Shown: positions 1 through 7,228 of the stretch, one piece after another | Layout of the letters: each line of letters starts with the position of its first letter | Numbering within the stretch: the stretch's first letter is position 1 | Assembly: GCF_023715565.1 (NCBI RefSeq) | Contig: NZ_JAMBOJ010000052.1 | Span: 1 to 33,999 of the forward strand | From: Cytobacillus firmus | GTDB lineage: Bacteria > Bacillota > Bacilli > Bacillales > Cytobacillaceae | Direction of reading: 5' to 3' | DNA length: 33,999 nt | The notes under the pieces: generated by a model | What the model saw: only the letters and a program-made list of their open reading frames with translations | Told to the model about the DNA's origin: nothing | Databases searched by the model: none | Made by a program: the position numbers and the translations under genes

Positions 1-87
1 ATCGAGGAATATAACCAGCATCGTTATCAATGGGGCTTAAATAAAATGACCCCGGTGCAATACCGGGGTCATTTACTAGCCGCATAG
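1..87 (+). mobile_element. IS3-family transposase, C-terminal end (partial)
   Basis: The window opens inside a reading frame that encodes 28 residues and stops with TAG at 85-87. It contains YNQHRYQWGLNKMTPVQYR, the usual C-terminal signature of the IS3/IS150 DDE transposase catalytic subunit (YN..R.h..L..mtP..yr). The start and the DDE core lie left of the window, so it cannot be said whether the element is intact. A perfect 11-bp inverted repeat with a 5-base loop (46-56 and 62-72) lies inside the last codons. Identification rests on the C-terminal motif and on the end-like sequence just downstream. Confidence 0.75.
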
Positions 88-97
88 GCGCTTTTTA

Positions 98-124
98 AAC
101 TGTCCGTAAATCGGGGCACAGTTC
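98..124 (+). repeat. Probable right terminal inverted repeat of the IS3-type element
   Basis: Eleven bases after the transposase stop the sequence reads ACTGTCCGTAAATCGGGGCA and ends in CAGTTCA. This resembles right ends of IS3-family elements (tGTcc...GGGGCAGTtCA). The matching left end is outside the window, so the boundary and any target duplication are not verified. Confidence 0.5.
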
Positions 125-157
125 ACCTGAATAGGAAAGGGGTTTTTTGTTTTGCGA

Positions 158-288
158 AGTCTAACGGCAGTAAGACCCACGCTTCAAGATTCAGAGGAAT
201 CAAAGGAGAATTAGCGGGGGCAAACTGGTTGGTTCAACTAACAATCAGTGGGGTTAAGGAACCCCCACTGATTGAAGTTTCACTTTAT
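158..288 (+). repeat. Dispersed structured repeat, copy A
   Basis: About 130 bases that recur in inverted orientation at 15298-15440. Shared blocks, in order: AGTCTAAyggCAGTAAGA, a TCAAAGGnGAATTA block followed by GCGGGG or ACGGGG, CAAACTG, GTTCAACTAAC, then a long hairpin pairing CAATCAGTGGGG with CCCCCACTGATTG, ending in AGTTTCACTTTA. Internal segments can pair (GGCAGT with ACTGCC in copy B; GTTAGTT with AACTAAC), so the unit looks like a folded RNA or a non-autonomous mobile element with hairpin ends. It starts 34 bases after the IS end and finishes 93 bases before the next gene. Confidence 0.75.
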
Positions 289-381
289 ACAGGCACATTT
301 TCTTTCTTATTGGGGATTTGTCCATGCGAAAACCGCCTCTGGCACATATTCTGTAGTATCCATGAGAAAGGAGGTAGACTT

Positions 382-741
382 ATGTCAAATAATTGGAGAA
401 AGAGATTTGAGATTAATGCAGATGAAGTGGAAATCAATGCCGAGAGAGTTATTGTGAAAGAAAATCGTCGTGGTGACGATGTGCGCGGAGCAGAAGACCG
501 TGGCAGACATCACCGCCGTGATAACAATGTAGCTGGAAACGAAGACAATCGCAAAAGAGGATGCGGCTGCGGAAGAAACAATGTGGGCGGAGCAGAAGAT
601 CACAAAAGACGCCGTGATGAAGTAGCGGGTGCTGGTGACCTATGGTACAACAGAGACTTAGCTGGATCTGGAAGAGGATGCAGATGCCGCCGTGATGATG
701 ACCGTAGAAGAAGAGGTTTCTGCGGATGCCGCTGGCTCTAA
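382..741 (+). CDS. Small Arg/Asp/Gly/Cys-rich repetitive protein, unrecognised
   Basis: The ATG at 382 has a strong AAAGGAGGT ribosome site 6 bases upstream; the open frame reaching back to 229 only runs through the repeat. The product is 119 residues. Residues 1-28 (MSNNWRKRFEINADEVEIN...) look like an ordinary folded start. The rest is low-complexity and built on four degenerate units, DDVRGAED, NNVAGNED, NNVGGAED and DEVAGAGD, separated by Arg/Lys/His runs and three Cys pairs (GCGCG, GCRCR, FCGCR). No signal peptide or membrane segment is seen. I do not recognise a family. Arg/Asp-rich Cys-paired composition recalls spore coat proteins, but that is only a compositional guess. A terminator follows directly, so the gene is monocistronic. 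Confidence 0.75.
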   Translation: MSNNWRKRFEINADEVEINAERVIVKENRRGDDVRGAEDRGRHHRRDNNVAGNEDNRKRGCGCGRNNVGGAEDHKRRRDEVAGAGDLWYNRDLAGSGRGCRCRRDDDRRRRGFCGCRWL

Positions 742-754
742 TAATAGGGAAAAC

Positions 755-784
755 AAAGGCAGGGGAAGCACCCCTGCCTTTTAT
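755..784 (+). terminator. Intrinsic terminator after the Arg/Asp/Cys-rich gene
   Basis: AAGGCAGGGG pairs with CCCCTGCCTT around a short GAAGCA-type loop and is followed by TTTATAT. It ends the 382-741 transcript before the motAB promoter. Confidence 0.85.
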
Positions 785-799
785 ATATGAAAATTTCCC

Positions 800-826
800 T
801 AAAGAACTCTTAAAATCATCCGAAAT
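800..826 (+). promoter_or_regulatory. Candidate sigma-D (flagellar) promoter of motAB
   Basis: TAAA at 800-803 and TCCGAAAT at 819-826 are separated by 15 bases. The sigma-D consensus is TAAA-N14-16-GCCGATAT, so the -35 is exact and the -10 matches at 6 of 8 positions. motAB of B. subtilis is sigma-D dependent, which fits. Confidence 0.5.
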
Positions 827-878
827 TATTAATAGAAGGTTTTAGAGCTTTTCAGACTACATAGAAGGTGTGGCATGT

Positions 879-1673
879 ATGGATAAAACAACGATAATAG
901 GAGTCATTTTAGGAATCATAGCCGTTGGGGTAGGGATGGTTCTTAAAGGGGTTCCGCCATCTGCTCTGATTAACCCGGCCGCTATTTTGATCATTATTCT
1001 GGGTACAGCAGCAGCGGTGAGCATTGCATTTCCATCAAATGAAATCAAGAGGGTGCCTAAGCTTTTTGGCATTTTATTTAAAGAAGAAAAGCTGATGAAT
1101 TCGACTGAAATGATTAAGATGTTTTCGGAGTGGGCTCAGCTGGCAAGAAAAGAAGGATTGCTTGCCCTGGAAGTCAAGACGAACGAAGTTGAAGATGCCT
1201 TTTTAAGAAACGGCTTATCTCTCGCTGTTGATGGGCAAAGTGCCGATTATATACGGGATGTCTTAAGTGAAGAAATTGAAGCGATGGAAGAAAGACACCA
1301 GGCTGGAGCGCAAATTTTCAGCCAGGCCGGCACATATGCCCCGTCCCTTGGAGTGTTGGGAGCCGTTATTGGATTGATTGCTGCACTTGGAAATATGGAG
1401 GACACCACCACCTTGGGGCATGCCATAAGTGCTGCTTTCGTAGCGACTTTACTGGGTATATTCACCGGTTATGTGTTCTGGCATCCGTTTGCCAATAAGC
1501 TAAGGAGAAAGTCCAAGCAGGAAGCAAAGATTAAAAGCATGATGATCGAAGGGATTCTTTCTATTTTAGAAGGGGAAGCACCACGGGTAATCGAGCAAAA
1601 GCTTGCTTCTTATCTTCCTGCAGGAGAACGCCGCCAGTTCCTTGAAGAAAGCAGTGTGGTAAAGGATGAGTAG
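879..1673 (+). CDS. motA: Flagellar stator protein MotA
   Basis: This is the proton-channel subunit of the flagellar stator, which with MotB couples ion flow to rotor torque in the membrane. The product is 264 residues and is near collinear with B. subtilis MotA: MDKTTIIGVILGI at the start, the first two membrane helices at about residues 5-50, a large cytoplasmic loop with FSEWAQLARKEGLLALE and FLRNGLSLAVDGQ, then helices 3 and 4 (APSLGVLGAVIGLIAAL; AISAAFVATLLGIFTGY). The ATG at 879 is chosen over the in-frame GTG at 870 because AAGGTG at 865-870 gives an 8-base spacing and B. subtilis MotA also begins MDK. The gene overlaps motB by 8 bases, so the two are translationally coupled. Confidence 0.95.
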   Translation: MDKTTIIGVILGIIAVGVGMVLKGVPPSALINPAAILIIILGTAAAVSIAFPSNEIKRVPKLFGILFKEEKLMNSTEMIKMFSEWAQLARKEGLLALEVKTNEVEDAFLRNGLSLAVDGQSADYIRDVLSEEIEAMEERHQAGAQIFSQAGTYAPSLGVLGAVIGLIAALGNMEDTTTLGHAISAAFVATLLGIFTGYVFWHPFANKLRRKSKQEAKIKSMMIEGILSILEGEAPRVIEQKLASYLPAGERRQFLEESSVVKDE

Positions 1674-2463
1674 GCGGAAAAAGAAGCAGCATCATGAAGA
1701 TCATGTAGATGAATCCTGGCTTTTGCCGTATGCGGACTTATTGACACTGCTTCTCGCACTGTTCATTGTCCTCTTCGCCATGAGTTCAGTGGATGCCCAG
1801 AAGTTTCAGAAGCTGTCAAAGGCATTTAATGACGTCTTTTCAGGGGGAACGGGTGTATTTGAATTCCCAAGTCCAATGCCTGAAGGGCAAATGCAATCCA
1901 TGGATGCTGTGTCTGAAAAACCAAGCAAGGATCTCAAGGAAATGGCCGCGCTGGATGAATTGGAAAAAGAAAAATTGAAGCAGGCTGCCGATCAGGAAGA
2001 ACTGGCACAGCTGCAGCAAAGAGTCAATGCCTTTATTGAAAATCAAAACCTGGCGGATAAACTGGAAACCTCCTTAACCACGGAAGGACTGCTTGTTTCA
2101 ATCAGGGATAATGTCCTGTTCGGTTCGGGAAGTGCAGAGGTCCGTGAGCAGGATTTAAAAATGGCTGGTGAAATTGCCGGACTTCTCATCATGGACCCTC
2201 CAAGAAATATAATCATCAGCGGTCATACAGACAATGTCCCGATCCGCAATTCGAACTTCGAGTCCAATTGGGAGCTCAGTGTGATGCGGGCGGTCAACTT
2301 TATGAAAGTCATCCTGAAAAATGACCAGCTGGACCCGAAATGGTTCAGTGCCAAAGGCTTTGGGGAATTCCAGCCGGTTGCCGGAAATGATACGAAAGAA
2401 GGCAGGGCGAAGAATAGACGGGTAGAGATTTTAATATTACCAAGAACGGGGAATCAGCCATAG
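1666..2463 (+). CDS. motB: Flagellar stator protein MotB
   Basis: MotB is the peptidoglycan-binding stator subunit that anchors MotA around the rotor. The product is 265 residues. A basic N-terminus leads to one membrane helix starting PYAD, with the conserved proton-carrying aspartate at position 24, then a charged coiled-coil-like linker (about 80-130), and a C-terminal OmpA-like domain with ISGHTDNVPI, NWELSVMRAV and NRRVEILILP for binding peptidoglycan. Length, Asp position and the motif order agree with B. subtilis MotB rather than the sodium-type MotS, but ion choice is not decided by sequence alone. It begins inside the last codons of motA. Confidence 0.95.
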   Translation: MSRRKKKQHHEDHVDESWLLPYADLLTLLLALFIVLFAMSSVDAQKFQKLSKAFNDVFSGGTGVFEFPSPMPEGQMQSMDAVSEKPSKDLKEMAALDELEKEKLKQAADQEELAQLQQRVNAFIENQNLADKLETSLTTEGLLVSIRDNVLFGSGSAEVREQDLKMAGEIAGLLIMDPPRNIIISGHTDNVPIRNSNFESNWELSVMRAVNFMKVILKNDQLDPKWFSAKGFGEFQPVAGNDTKEGRAKNRRVEILILPRTGNQP

Positions 2464-2489
2464 AGAGCTGGTTTCTTTTTTATAAGAAA

Positions 2490-2514
2490 TAAAAAAAGGC
2501 TGTCAGCCAGCCGC
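2490..2514 (-). terminator. Intrinsic terminator of the 38-residue membrane peptide gene
   Basis: Read leftward, GGCTG-gctga-CAGCC forms a 5-bp stem followed by seven T. It lies 12 bases after the stop of the small gene at 2526-2642 and also separates it from convergent motB. Confidence 0.65.
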
Positions 2515-2525
2515 TTTATTGGGGA

Positions 2526-2642
2526 TTATTCATTTGCTTCCTGTTCTGTGCCGTCCGCTTTGCACATGCGATCCACCATTACACCAAATAGGAAAACGCA
2601 GGCGATAGGAATGGAGAAGTTTAATATGTGAACAATGGTCAT
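2526..2642 (-). CDS. Small membrane peptide, 38 residues
   Basis: A short gene with an excellent start: TTTTAGGAGG lies 7 bases before the ATG at 2642. The peptide begins MTIVHILNFSIPIACVFLFG, followed by VMVDRMCKADGTEQEANE. Residues 3-22 are hydrophobic and would span the membrane once, leaving a short charged tail with a DRMCKAD motif. A terminator follows immediately, so it is a stand-alone small transcript convergent with motAB. I do not recognise a named family. The combination of a strong ribosome site, a membrane segment and its own terminator makes it likely to be real. Confidence 0.7.
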   Translation of the reverse strand: MTIVHILNFSIPIACVFLFGVMVDRMCKADGTEQEANE

Positions 2643-2762
2643 TAACGAACCTCCTAAAATATATTAATTACATTATATGAAGACGTTCACAAAAAAGACA
2701 AATAATTTTCAGAAAATACACACATATTAAGAGTGACAAAGAAAAAGAGCCGCAAGGGGCTC

Positions 2763-3959
2763 TTATAATGGAAGATCTGCTTCTGAATGAATGGTTCTTG
2801 GTTCTGTTTTTTTGCCATGAAGCAGGTAGTATACGAGCAGGCCAAACAATGCGACTCCGGCAAGCATAAAATACAGCGAAGCGAAGCCTGTTTTGACCGC
2901 AAGGATTCCGAGAACGTAGGATCCTAAGCCGATCCCTGTATCAAAGAGGGTGAAAAAGGTTGAAGTAGCCAGCCCGCGTTTCGCTGGATCGGCCTGCTTG
3001 ATGGCAACGGTTTGAAGACTCGGAACAATCGTGCCATACCCCAATCCGATTACTGCGCCTGACAGCAAAAACACAAAGGTGCTGTTGGCCTGGCTGAGCA
3101 AAAATAAACCTGCAGCAAACAGAATAATCGCTGGATAGAGCACTTTATTCTCTCCGTACGCATCAAACCAGCGGCCAGTAAATGGGCGGGACATAATGAT
3201 GAACGCCGCATATACCACGAAGAAGAAGCTCGCGGCTTCAAGTAAATCAAGCTCTTTTGCATAAACAGAAATAAAGGAAAGAACTCCTGAGTACGCGAAA
3301 GCAAGGATTCCCGCAGAAATCGCAACAGGAACGGCATTTTTTTCGAATAAGCTAGAAAGTGTGAATTTGGGATGCTTAACAGAGCTTTCTGCTTTTTGCG
3401 GTATTTTTACAAATGCACCCAGAAAAATAGCAATAAATGACAAAACGGTACATAACGCAAAAATCCATTTGAAGCTTGCATATTGAACAATCGTCAAACC
3501 TGCAAACGGGCCAATAACCATGGCAAGATTCATGAACATCGCATAATAGCTAAGCCCTTCTCCTCTCCGTCCATCCGGCACAATTTCAGCAACAATCGCT
3601 CCAGTCGCTGTGGTGGCCATGCCAAAACCAACACCGTGCAGAAACCTTAGAGCTAAAAGAGCAGGCATAGTGTCAGCCCAAAAGTATAGAAGCGAGGAGA
3701 CAGCAAATACAATCAGGGAAGCCAGCAGAATCTTTCGCCGCCCAACCTCATCGATCCATTTCCCTGTAAACGGCCGGCTGATCACGGCAGCAATCAAAAA
3801 GACCGAAATAATCAGGCCAACCTGTGTTTCGTCCCCTTTCAAATCATCCAAAATATAAAGGGGAAGTGTTGTCAGCAACACATAAAACCCCATAAACAAG
3901 AAAAAACTCGTAACAGAAATACTCAAAAAATCCTTCGTCCATAATGGCTGTTTCTTCAT
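2763..3959 (-). CDS. MFS drug-efflux type transporter
   Basis: A 398-residue major facilitator superfamily permease with about 12 hydrophobic helices. The motif between helices 2 and 3 is RPFTGKWIDEVGRRKIL, the classic MFS G-x-x-x-D-x-x-G-R-R signature, and a second half-copy is RPFTGRWFDAYGENKVL. It resembles the YwoG-like efflux group of Bacillus, but substrates cannot be deduced. It lies 55 bases downstream of a MarR regulator in the same direction, an arrangement typical of an efflux pump controlled by ligand-responsive MarR proteins. The start ATG at 3959 has AGGAGGAC upstream. A second MFS gene in this window (23892-25070) belongs to a different group. Confidence 0.9.
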   Translation of the reverse strand: MKKQPLWTKDFLSISVTSFFLFMGFYVLLTTLPLYILDDLKGDETQVGLIISVFLIAAVISRPFTGKWIDEVGRRKILLASLIVFAVSSLLYFWADTMPALLALRFLHGVGFGMATTATGAIVAEIVPDGRRGEGLSYYAMFMNLAMVIGPFAGLTIVQYASFKWIFALCTVLSFIAIFLGAFVKIPQKAESSVKHPKFTLSSLFEKNAVPVAISAGILAFAYSGVLSFISVYAKELDLLEAASFFFVVYAAFIIMSRPFTGRWFDAYGENKVLYPAIILFAAGLFLLSQANSTFVFLLSGAVIGLGYGTIVPSLQTVAIKQADPAKRGLATSTFFTLFDTGIGLGSYVLGILAVKTGFASLYFMLAGVALFGLLVYYLLHGKKTEPRTIHSEADLPL

Positions 3960-3977
3960 GTTGTCCTCCTAACAATG

Positions 3978-4032
3978 AAGGTACCAGGTACCTATACCAA
4001 TTTCGTGAACTGGTCTAGGTGCCTGGTACCAT
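3978..4032. repeat. Long GGTACC-ended inverted repeat between marR and the MFS gene
   Basis: GGTACCAGG at the left end pairs with CCTGGTACC at the right end, and the arms continue inward through ACCTA.ACCA.TT, giving a nearly perfect stem of about 23 bp with a 4-base loop. The last codons and stop of marR (M-V-P-G-T-stop) are made from one arm. There is no T-run, so it is not a standard terminator. GGTACC/GGCACC palindromes like this are scattered in Bacillus genomes. Confidence 0.75.
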
Positions 4033-4443
4033 ATTTTCTCTCATTTTTACCATAAGTCTAATCATCGTGCTGATTTCTTCTTCTGTAATATTCTGCAGGA
4101 CAGTGTTTTCGCTTGATCTTACTGCGGTAAGCCAGTTGTCGTATTCCCGGATGGCTGCATCAGTCAGTGAAATCAGTTTTTCACGTTTGTCCATTCCTGC
4201 CGTTCTGGTGATCCAGCCTGATTTCTGGAGACGTGCCAATGTCCGGGTCATGGTCGGAGCCTCAACTCCCAAATAAGAGGAAATCTCTTTTTGAGTGCTT
4301 GGTCCTCCGGTTTTCAGACGATAGATAATTGTCCATTGAGCCGCATATATTCCAAGCGGTACCAGACTTTCATTAAGTACTTTGGAAAAATGGCGTGTAA
4401 ATTGGTTGATGGAATGAAAAAAATCGCTTTGATTAGGGTGCAT
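4015..4443 (-). CDS. MarR-family transcriptional regulator
   Basis: A 142-residue winged-helix regulator. The DNA-binding part is STQKEISSYLGVEAPTMTRTLARLQKSGWITR (about residues 53-84) followed by the wing TAGMDKREKLISLTDAA, both standard for MarR; N- and C-terminal helices would form the dimer interface. The ATG at 4443 is chosen because AGGTG lies upstream at usual spacing; the GTG at 4452 is part of that ribosome site. It is followed by the MFS gene and is divergent from the symporter at 4603. It probably represses its own operon from the palindromic sites in the divergent promoter, with an unknown ligand. No close named homologue is recognised. Confidence 0.88.
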   Translation of the reverse strand: MHPNQSDFFHSINQFTRHFSKVLNESLVPLGIYAAQWTIIYRLKTGGPSTQKEISSYLGVEAPTMTRTLARLQKSGWITRTAGMDKREKLISLTDAAIREYDNWLTAVRSSENTVLQNITEEEISTMIRLMVKMRENMVPGT

Positions 4444-4464
4444 TGTTTTCACCTGCTTAAAATA

Positions 4465-4531
4465 GTTACCTAGCTAACTTTACAGTATCTTTAAGGAAAT
4501 GTCTACCTCACCTAATTCTTTGCTAACTAGG
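4465..4531. promoter_or_regulatory. Candidate MarR operators in the divergent promoter
   Basis: GTTACCTAGCTAAC at 4465-4478 is an imperfect palindrome; its complement reads GTTAGCTAGGTAAC. A related word, GCTAACTAGGTG, occurs at about 4522-4533 on the other strand, sharing TArCTAGGT. Paired degenerate palindromes in the marR upstream region are typical of autorepression. Binding is inferred. Confidence 0.4.
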
Positions 4532-4602
4532 TGTTTAACTGGCAAATAAAAGGGAATGGAGTGATAAGGGCAACTGTGCAGAACTATAAGGGGGAAATTT
4601 TT

Positions 4603-5988
4603 TTGGATAAGATATTAGAAGTCGTAGGAGATATTTCAGGATGGCTGTGGGGATATCCCATCATCCTATTATTAGTCGGAACAGGGCTGTATTTAACCTT
4701 TCTTCTGGGGTTCTTCCAGTTCCGTTATCCGATATATATTTTTAAACAAACATTCGGAAGTGTTCTTAAAAAGCCGAAGGGCAAAGGAACCGTTACTCCG
4801 CTGCAAGCACTCACATCAGCACTGGCTTCCACCATTGGTGCGGCAAACATTGTCGGTGTTCCTGCTGCCATTATGTTTGGAGGCCCGGGTGCAGTTTTTT
4901 GGATGTGGGTCATTGCGCTCATTGGAATGTCCATTAAGTTCTCGGAAAGTGTATTGGCCATTAAGTACAGAGAGAAAAATGAAGATGGAGAATATGTGGG
5001 CGGCCCTATGTACTACATGACAAAAGGGCTTAACATGAAGTGGCTTGGTGTAATATTTGCCTTTGCACTCATGATCGAATTAATCCCAAGCATCATGGTT
5101 CAGGGAAATGCCGTAGCATCTGCGGTTGGCGAGACTTTTAAGATTAATGGCCTTTATACGGGCATCGCTGTAGCAGCGCTGGTTTCATTGGTTGTTTTTG
5201 GCGGAATTCAAAGAATCGGCAAAGTAACGGAAATCTTCGTTCCGTTTATGGCACTCATTTATGTAGGTGCAGCTTTAGTCGTGTTATTTATGAATCTGGG
5301 CAAGCTTCCTGAAGTGTTGGAATTAATCTTCACTTATGCGTTTCAGCCAATGTCTGCCATAGGCGGATTTGCCGGCGCGGCCATTGGGGAAATCATTCGC
5401 TGGGGATTTGCACGAGGGTTATATTCCAATGAGGCAGGACTTGGAACCGCTCCGATTGCCCATGCGGCTGCCACGACGGACCACCCGGTGCGCCAGGGCT
5501 TCTGGGCGATTGTCGGCATCGTTGTGGATACGCTGATTGTGTGTACTGCCACTGCATTTGTGGTGCTTTCATCAGGTGTGTGGACAAGGGAAGGGGCAAT
5601 GAAGGATCCTTCAGCTCTGACAGCAGCGGCATTTACGGAATACTTTGGGTCATTTGGCGGTATTCTTGTCGCTGTATCACTCGTATTCTTTGTCATTTCA
5701 ACGATCATTGTCGTAGTTTTTTACGGTTCCAAAATGGCCGAGTTCCTATTTGGCTCTTTTGCCGGAAAAGCCATCAAAGTCGTTTATATCGCGGCCATTG
5801 TTCTTGGTTCAGTAGGGGCCGCACAAACGATCTGGCAATTCCTTGATCTGGCACTTGCCATGATTTTAATACCGAACATTGTGGCAGTCCTCCTTCTAAG
5901 CAAAGAGGTTAAACAGCTGAAAAACGAGTTCTTTACTTCAGAAAAGTATTATTTAAAGGATATTAAAAAAGACGATAATGCAGCGTAA
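4603..5988 (+). CDS. AGCS-family sodium:alanine/glycine-type symporter
   Basis: A 461-residue amino-acid:cation symporter of the AGCS family (AlsT/DagA-like). Features seen: about ten or eleven membrane helices, QALTSALASTIGAANIVGVPAAI near the N-terminus, GGPGAVFWMW and GGPMYYM, and ARGLYSNEAGLGTAPIAHAAA, the family's best-conserved block. Such proteins import alanine, glycine or glutamine with sodium. I prefer the TTG start at 4603 because AAGGGGG sits 8 bases upstream and this places the first helix near the N-terminus; an upstream GTG at 4561 or 4531 is possible. It is divergent from the MarR gene and could share its operators, and a terminator separates it from psuK. Confidence 0.88.
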   Translation: MDKILEVVGDISGWLWGYPIILLLVGTGLYLTFLLGFFQFRYPIYIFKQTFGSVLKKPKGKGTVTPLQALTSALASTIGAANIVGVPAAIMFGGPGAVFWMWVIALIGMSIKFSESVLAIKYREKNEDGEYVGGPMYYMTKGLNMKWLGVIFAFALMIELIPSIMVQGNAVASAVGETFKINGLYTGIAVAALVSLVVFGGIQRIGKVTEIFVPFMALIYVGAALVVLFMNLGKLPEVLELIFTYAFQPMSAIGGFAGAAIGEIIRWGFARGLYSNEAGLGTAPIAHAAATTDHPVRQGFWAIVGIVVDTLIVCTATAFVVLSSGVWTREGAMKDPSALTAAAFTEYFGSFGGILVAVSLVFFVISTIIVVVFYGSKMAEFLFGSFAGKAIKVVYIAAIVLGSVGAAQTIWQFLDLALAMILIPNIVAVLLLSKEVKQLKNEFFTSEKYYLKDIKKDDNAA

Positions 5989-5990
5989 AA

Positions 5991-6024
5991 AAAGTTCTCC
6001 CGCTAATGGCGGGGGAACTTTTTT
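5991..6024 (+). terminator. Intrinsic terminator after the symporter gene
   Basis: AAAGTTCtCCCGC pairs with GCGGGgGAACTTT around a TAATG-type loop, followed by TTTT. It starts a few bases after the symporter stop. Confidence 0.9.
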
Positions 6025-6116
6025 AGATAGAAATTTTCGGAAAAATAACACTTGTGTGATAGTAAGACAAAAGTTTATAATTTTAACAAAAGTCAAAAAA
6101 ATGGGGCTGATCCATT

Positions 6117-7214
6117 GTGAACGATAAAGAACTATTAATTTTGCAGCTGATAAAAGAGGATCCGTTCATTGCCCAAAATGAGCTGGCTGAAAAAACTGGG
6201 CTCTCCAGGTCTGCTGTAGCTGGCTATATCTCTTCACTGATCAAGCAGGGAAAAATTCTTGGCAGAGCCTATGTCCTGCCGCAAAAGAAGGAAGTGCTTT
6301 GTGTGGGAGGGGCTAATATCGATAGAAAAATCCAGACGACCGGACAGCTCCAATTCGGAACATCGAATCCAGCAGAGAGCTCCCAATCCTGCGGAGGAGT
6401 GGCACGGAATATTGCTGAAAACCTTGGCAGGCTGGGCTGTAATGTCGGTCTTATGACCGTCGTGGGAGGAGATCCGGAAGGCGAATGGCTTCTAGAGTAT
6501 ACGAAAGCCTTTGCTGACGTGACACCTTCCCAGTCCCTGGCAGGGGCCATCACCGGAACCTATACAGCCGTGATTGATCTCGAAGGGGAAATGGCTGTGG
6601 CGTTAGCTGACATGTCCATTTATGAAAGCGTTACCAAAGAGTTTGTCGGAAAAAAGTGGGGCTACATAGCATCATCTGATATGGTAATTTTGGATACCAA
6701 CTTTCCGCCAGAAGTTTTAGTGCAGATCATCACAAGGTGTTACGAAGAGAGTATTCCGCTATGCATCACACCTGTTTCAGCACCTAAAATAAAGAACCTG
6801 CCGGATAATCTGCAGGGTGTCACCTGGCTGATTGCCAACCAAAATGAGGCAGAAGCCCTGACAGGGATGGAAATCATCAAGGAGGGAGACTTCTTTAAAG
6901 CAGCACAGGAAATGATCAATAAAGGCGTGGAGAAAGTGGTGATCAGCCGGGGAGATAAAGGGTTGATCTACTTCACAAGTACGGGTGAAGCAGGTGTGCA
7001 GCTGCCGCCAAAGGTGAAAATCGCTGATGTGACCGGTGCAGGGGACTCGCTTGTATCAGGCATTATTTTTGCCCATTTAAAGGGGCTGAGCACAGAGGAT
7101 GCCTGCAAAATAGGCATGTCCTGTTCGATGCTTGCCCTGCAGTCCATAGAAACTGTTAATCCGAACCTGAACAACAAACGCCTGCAGGAAACATATAACC
7201 AATATTTCGACTAA
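6117..7214 (+). CDS. psuK: Pseudouridine kinase with N-terminal HTH domain
   Basis: Phosphorylates pseudouridine to pseudouridine 5'-phosphate, the first step in salvage of pseudouridine from RNA. The 365-residue protein has two parts. Residues 1-55 form a winged-helix-like HTH ([42 protein letters not shown]). Residues 58-360 form a PfkB/ribokinase fold: [11 protein letters not shown] at the start, [15 protein letters not shown] in the substrate site, and [11 protein letters not shown] with the catalytic Asp at about 309. Specificity is assigned from psuG, which follows after 14 bases. The GTG start has only a weak GGGG ribosome site. The fused HTH suggests the kinase may regulate its own operon. 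Confidence 0.85.
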   Translation: MNDKELLILQLIKEDPFIAQNELAEKTGLSRSAVAGYISSLIKQGKILGRAYVLPQKKEVLCVGGANIDRKIQTTGQLQFGTSNPAESSQSCGGVARNIAENLGRLGCNVGLMTVVGGDPEGEWLLEYTKAFADVTPSQSLAGAITGTYTAVIDLEGEMAVALADMSIYESVTKEFVGKKWGYIASSDMVILDTNFPPEVLVQIITRCYEESIPLCITPVSAPKIKNLPDNLQGVTWLIANQNEAEALTGMEIIKEGDFFKAAQEMINKGVEKVVISRGDKGLIYFTSTGEAGVQLPPKVKIADVTGAGDSLVSGIIFAHLKGLSTEDACKIGMSCSMLALQSIETVNPNLNNKRLQETYNQYFD

Positions 7215-7228
7215 GGAGAAGTGACACC

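Noticed and set aside
229..381. N-terminal extension of the Arg/Asp/Cys-rich ORF back to 229
   Set aside because: This part runs through the dispersed repeat and has no ribosome site, whereas AAAGGAGGT lies just before the ATG at 382.
879..2463. MotP/MotS (sodium-type) instead of MotA/MotB
   Set aside because: Both proteins align better with B. subtilis MotA and MotB in length and motif order, including the MotB start HVDESW and PYAD at the same position.
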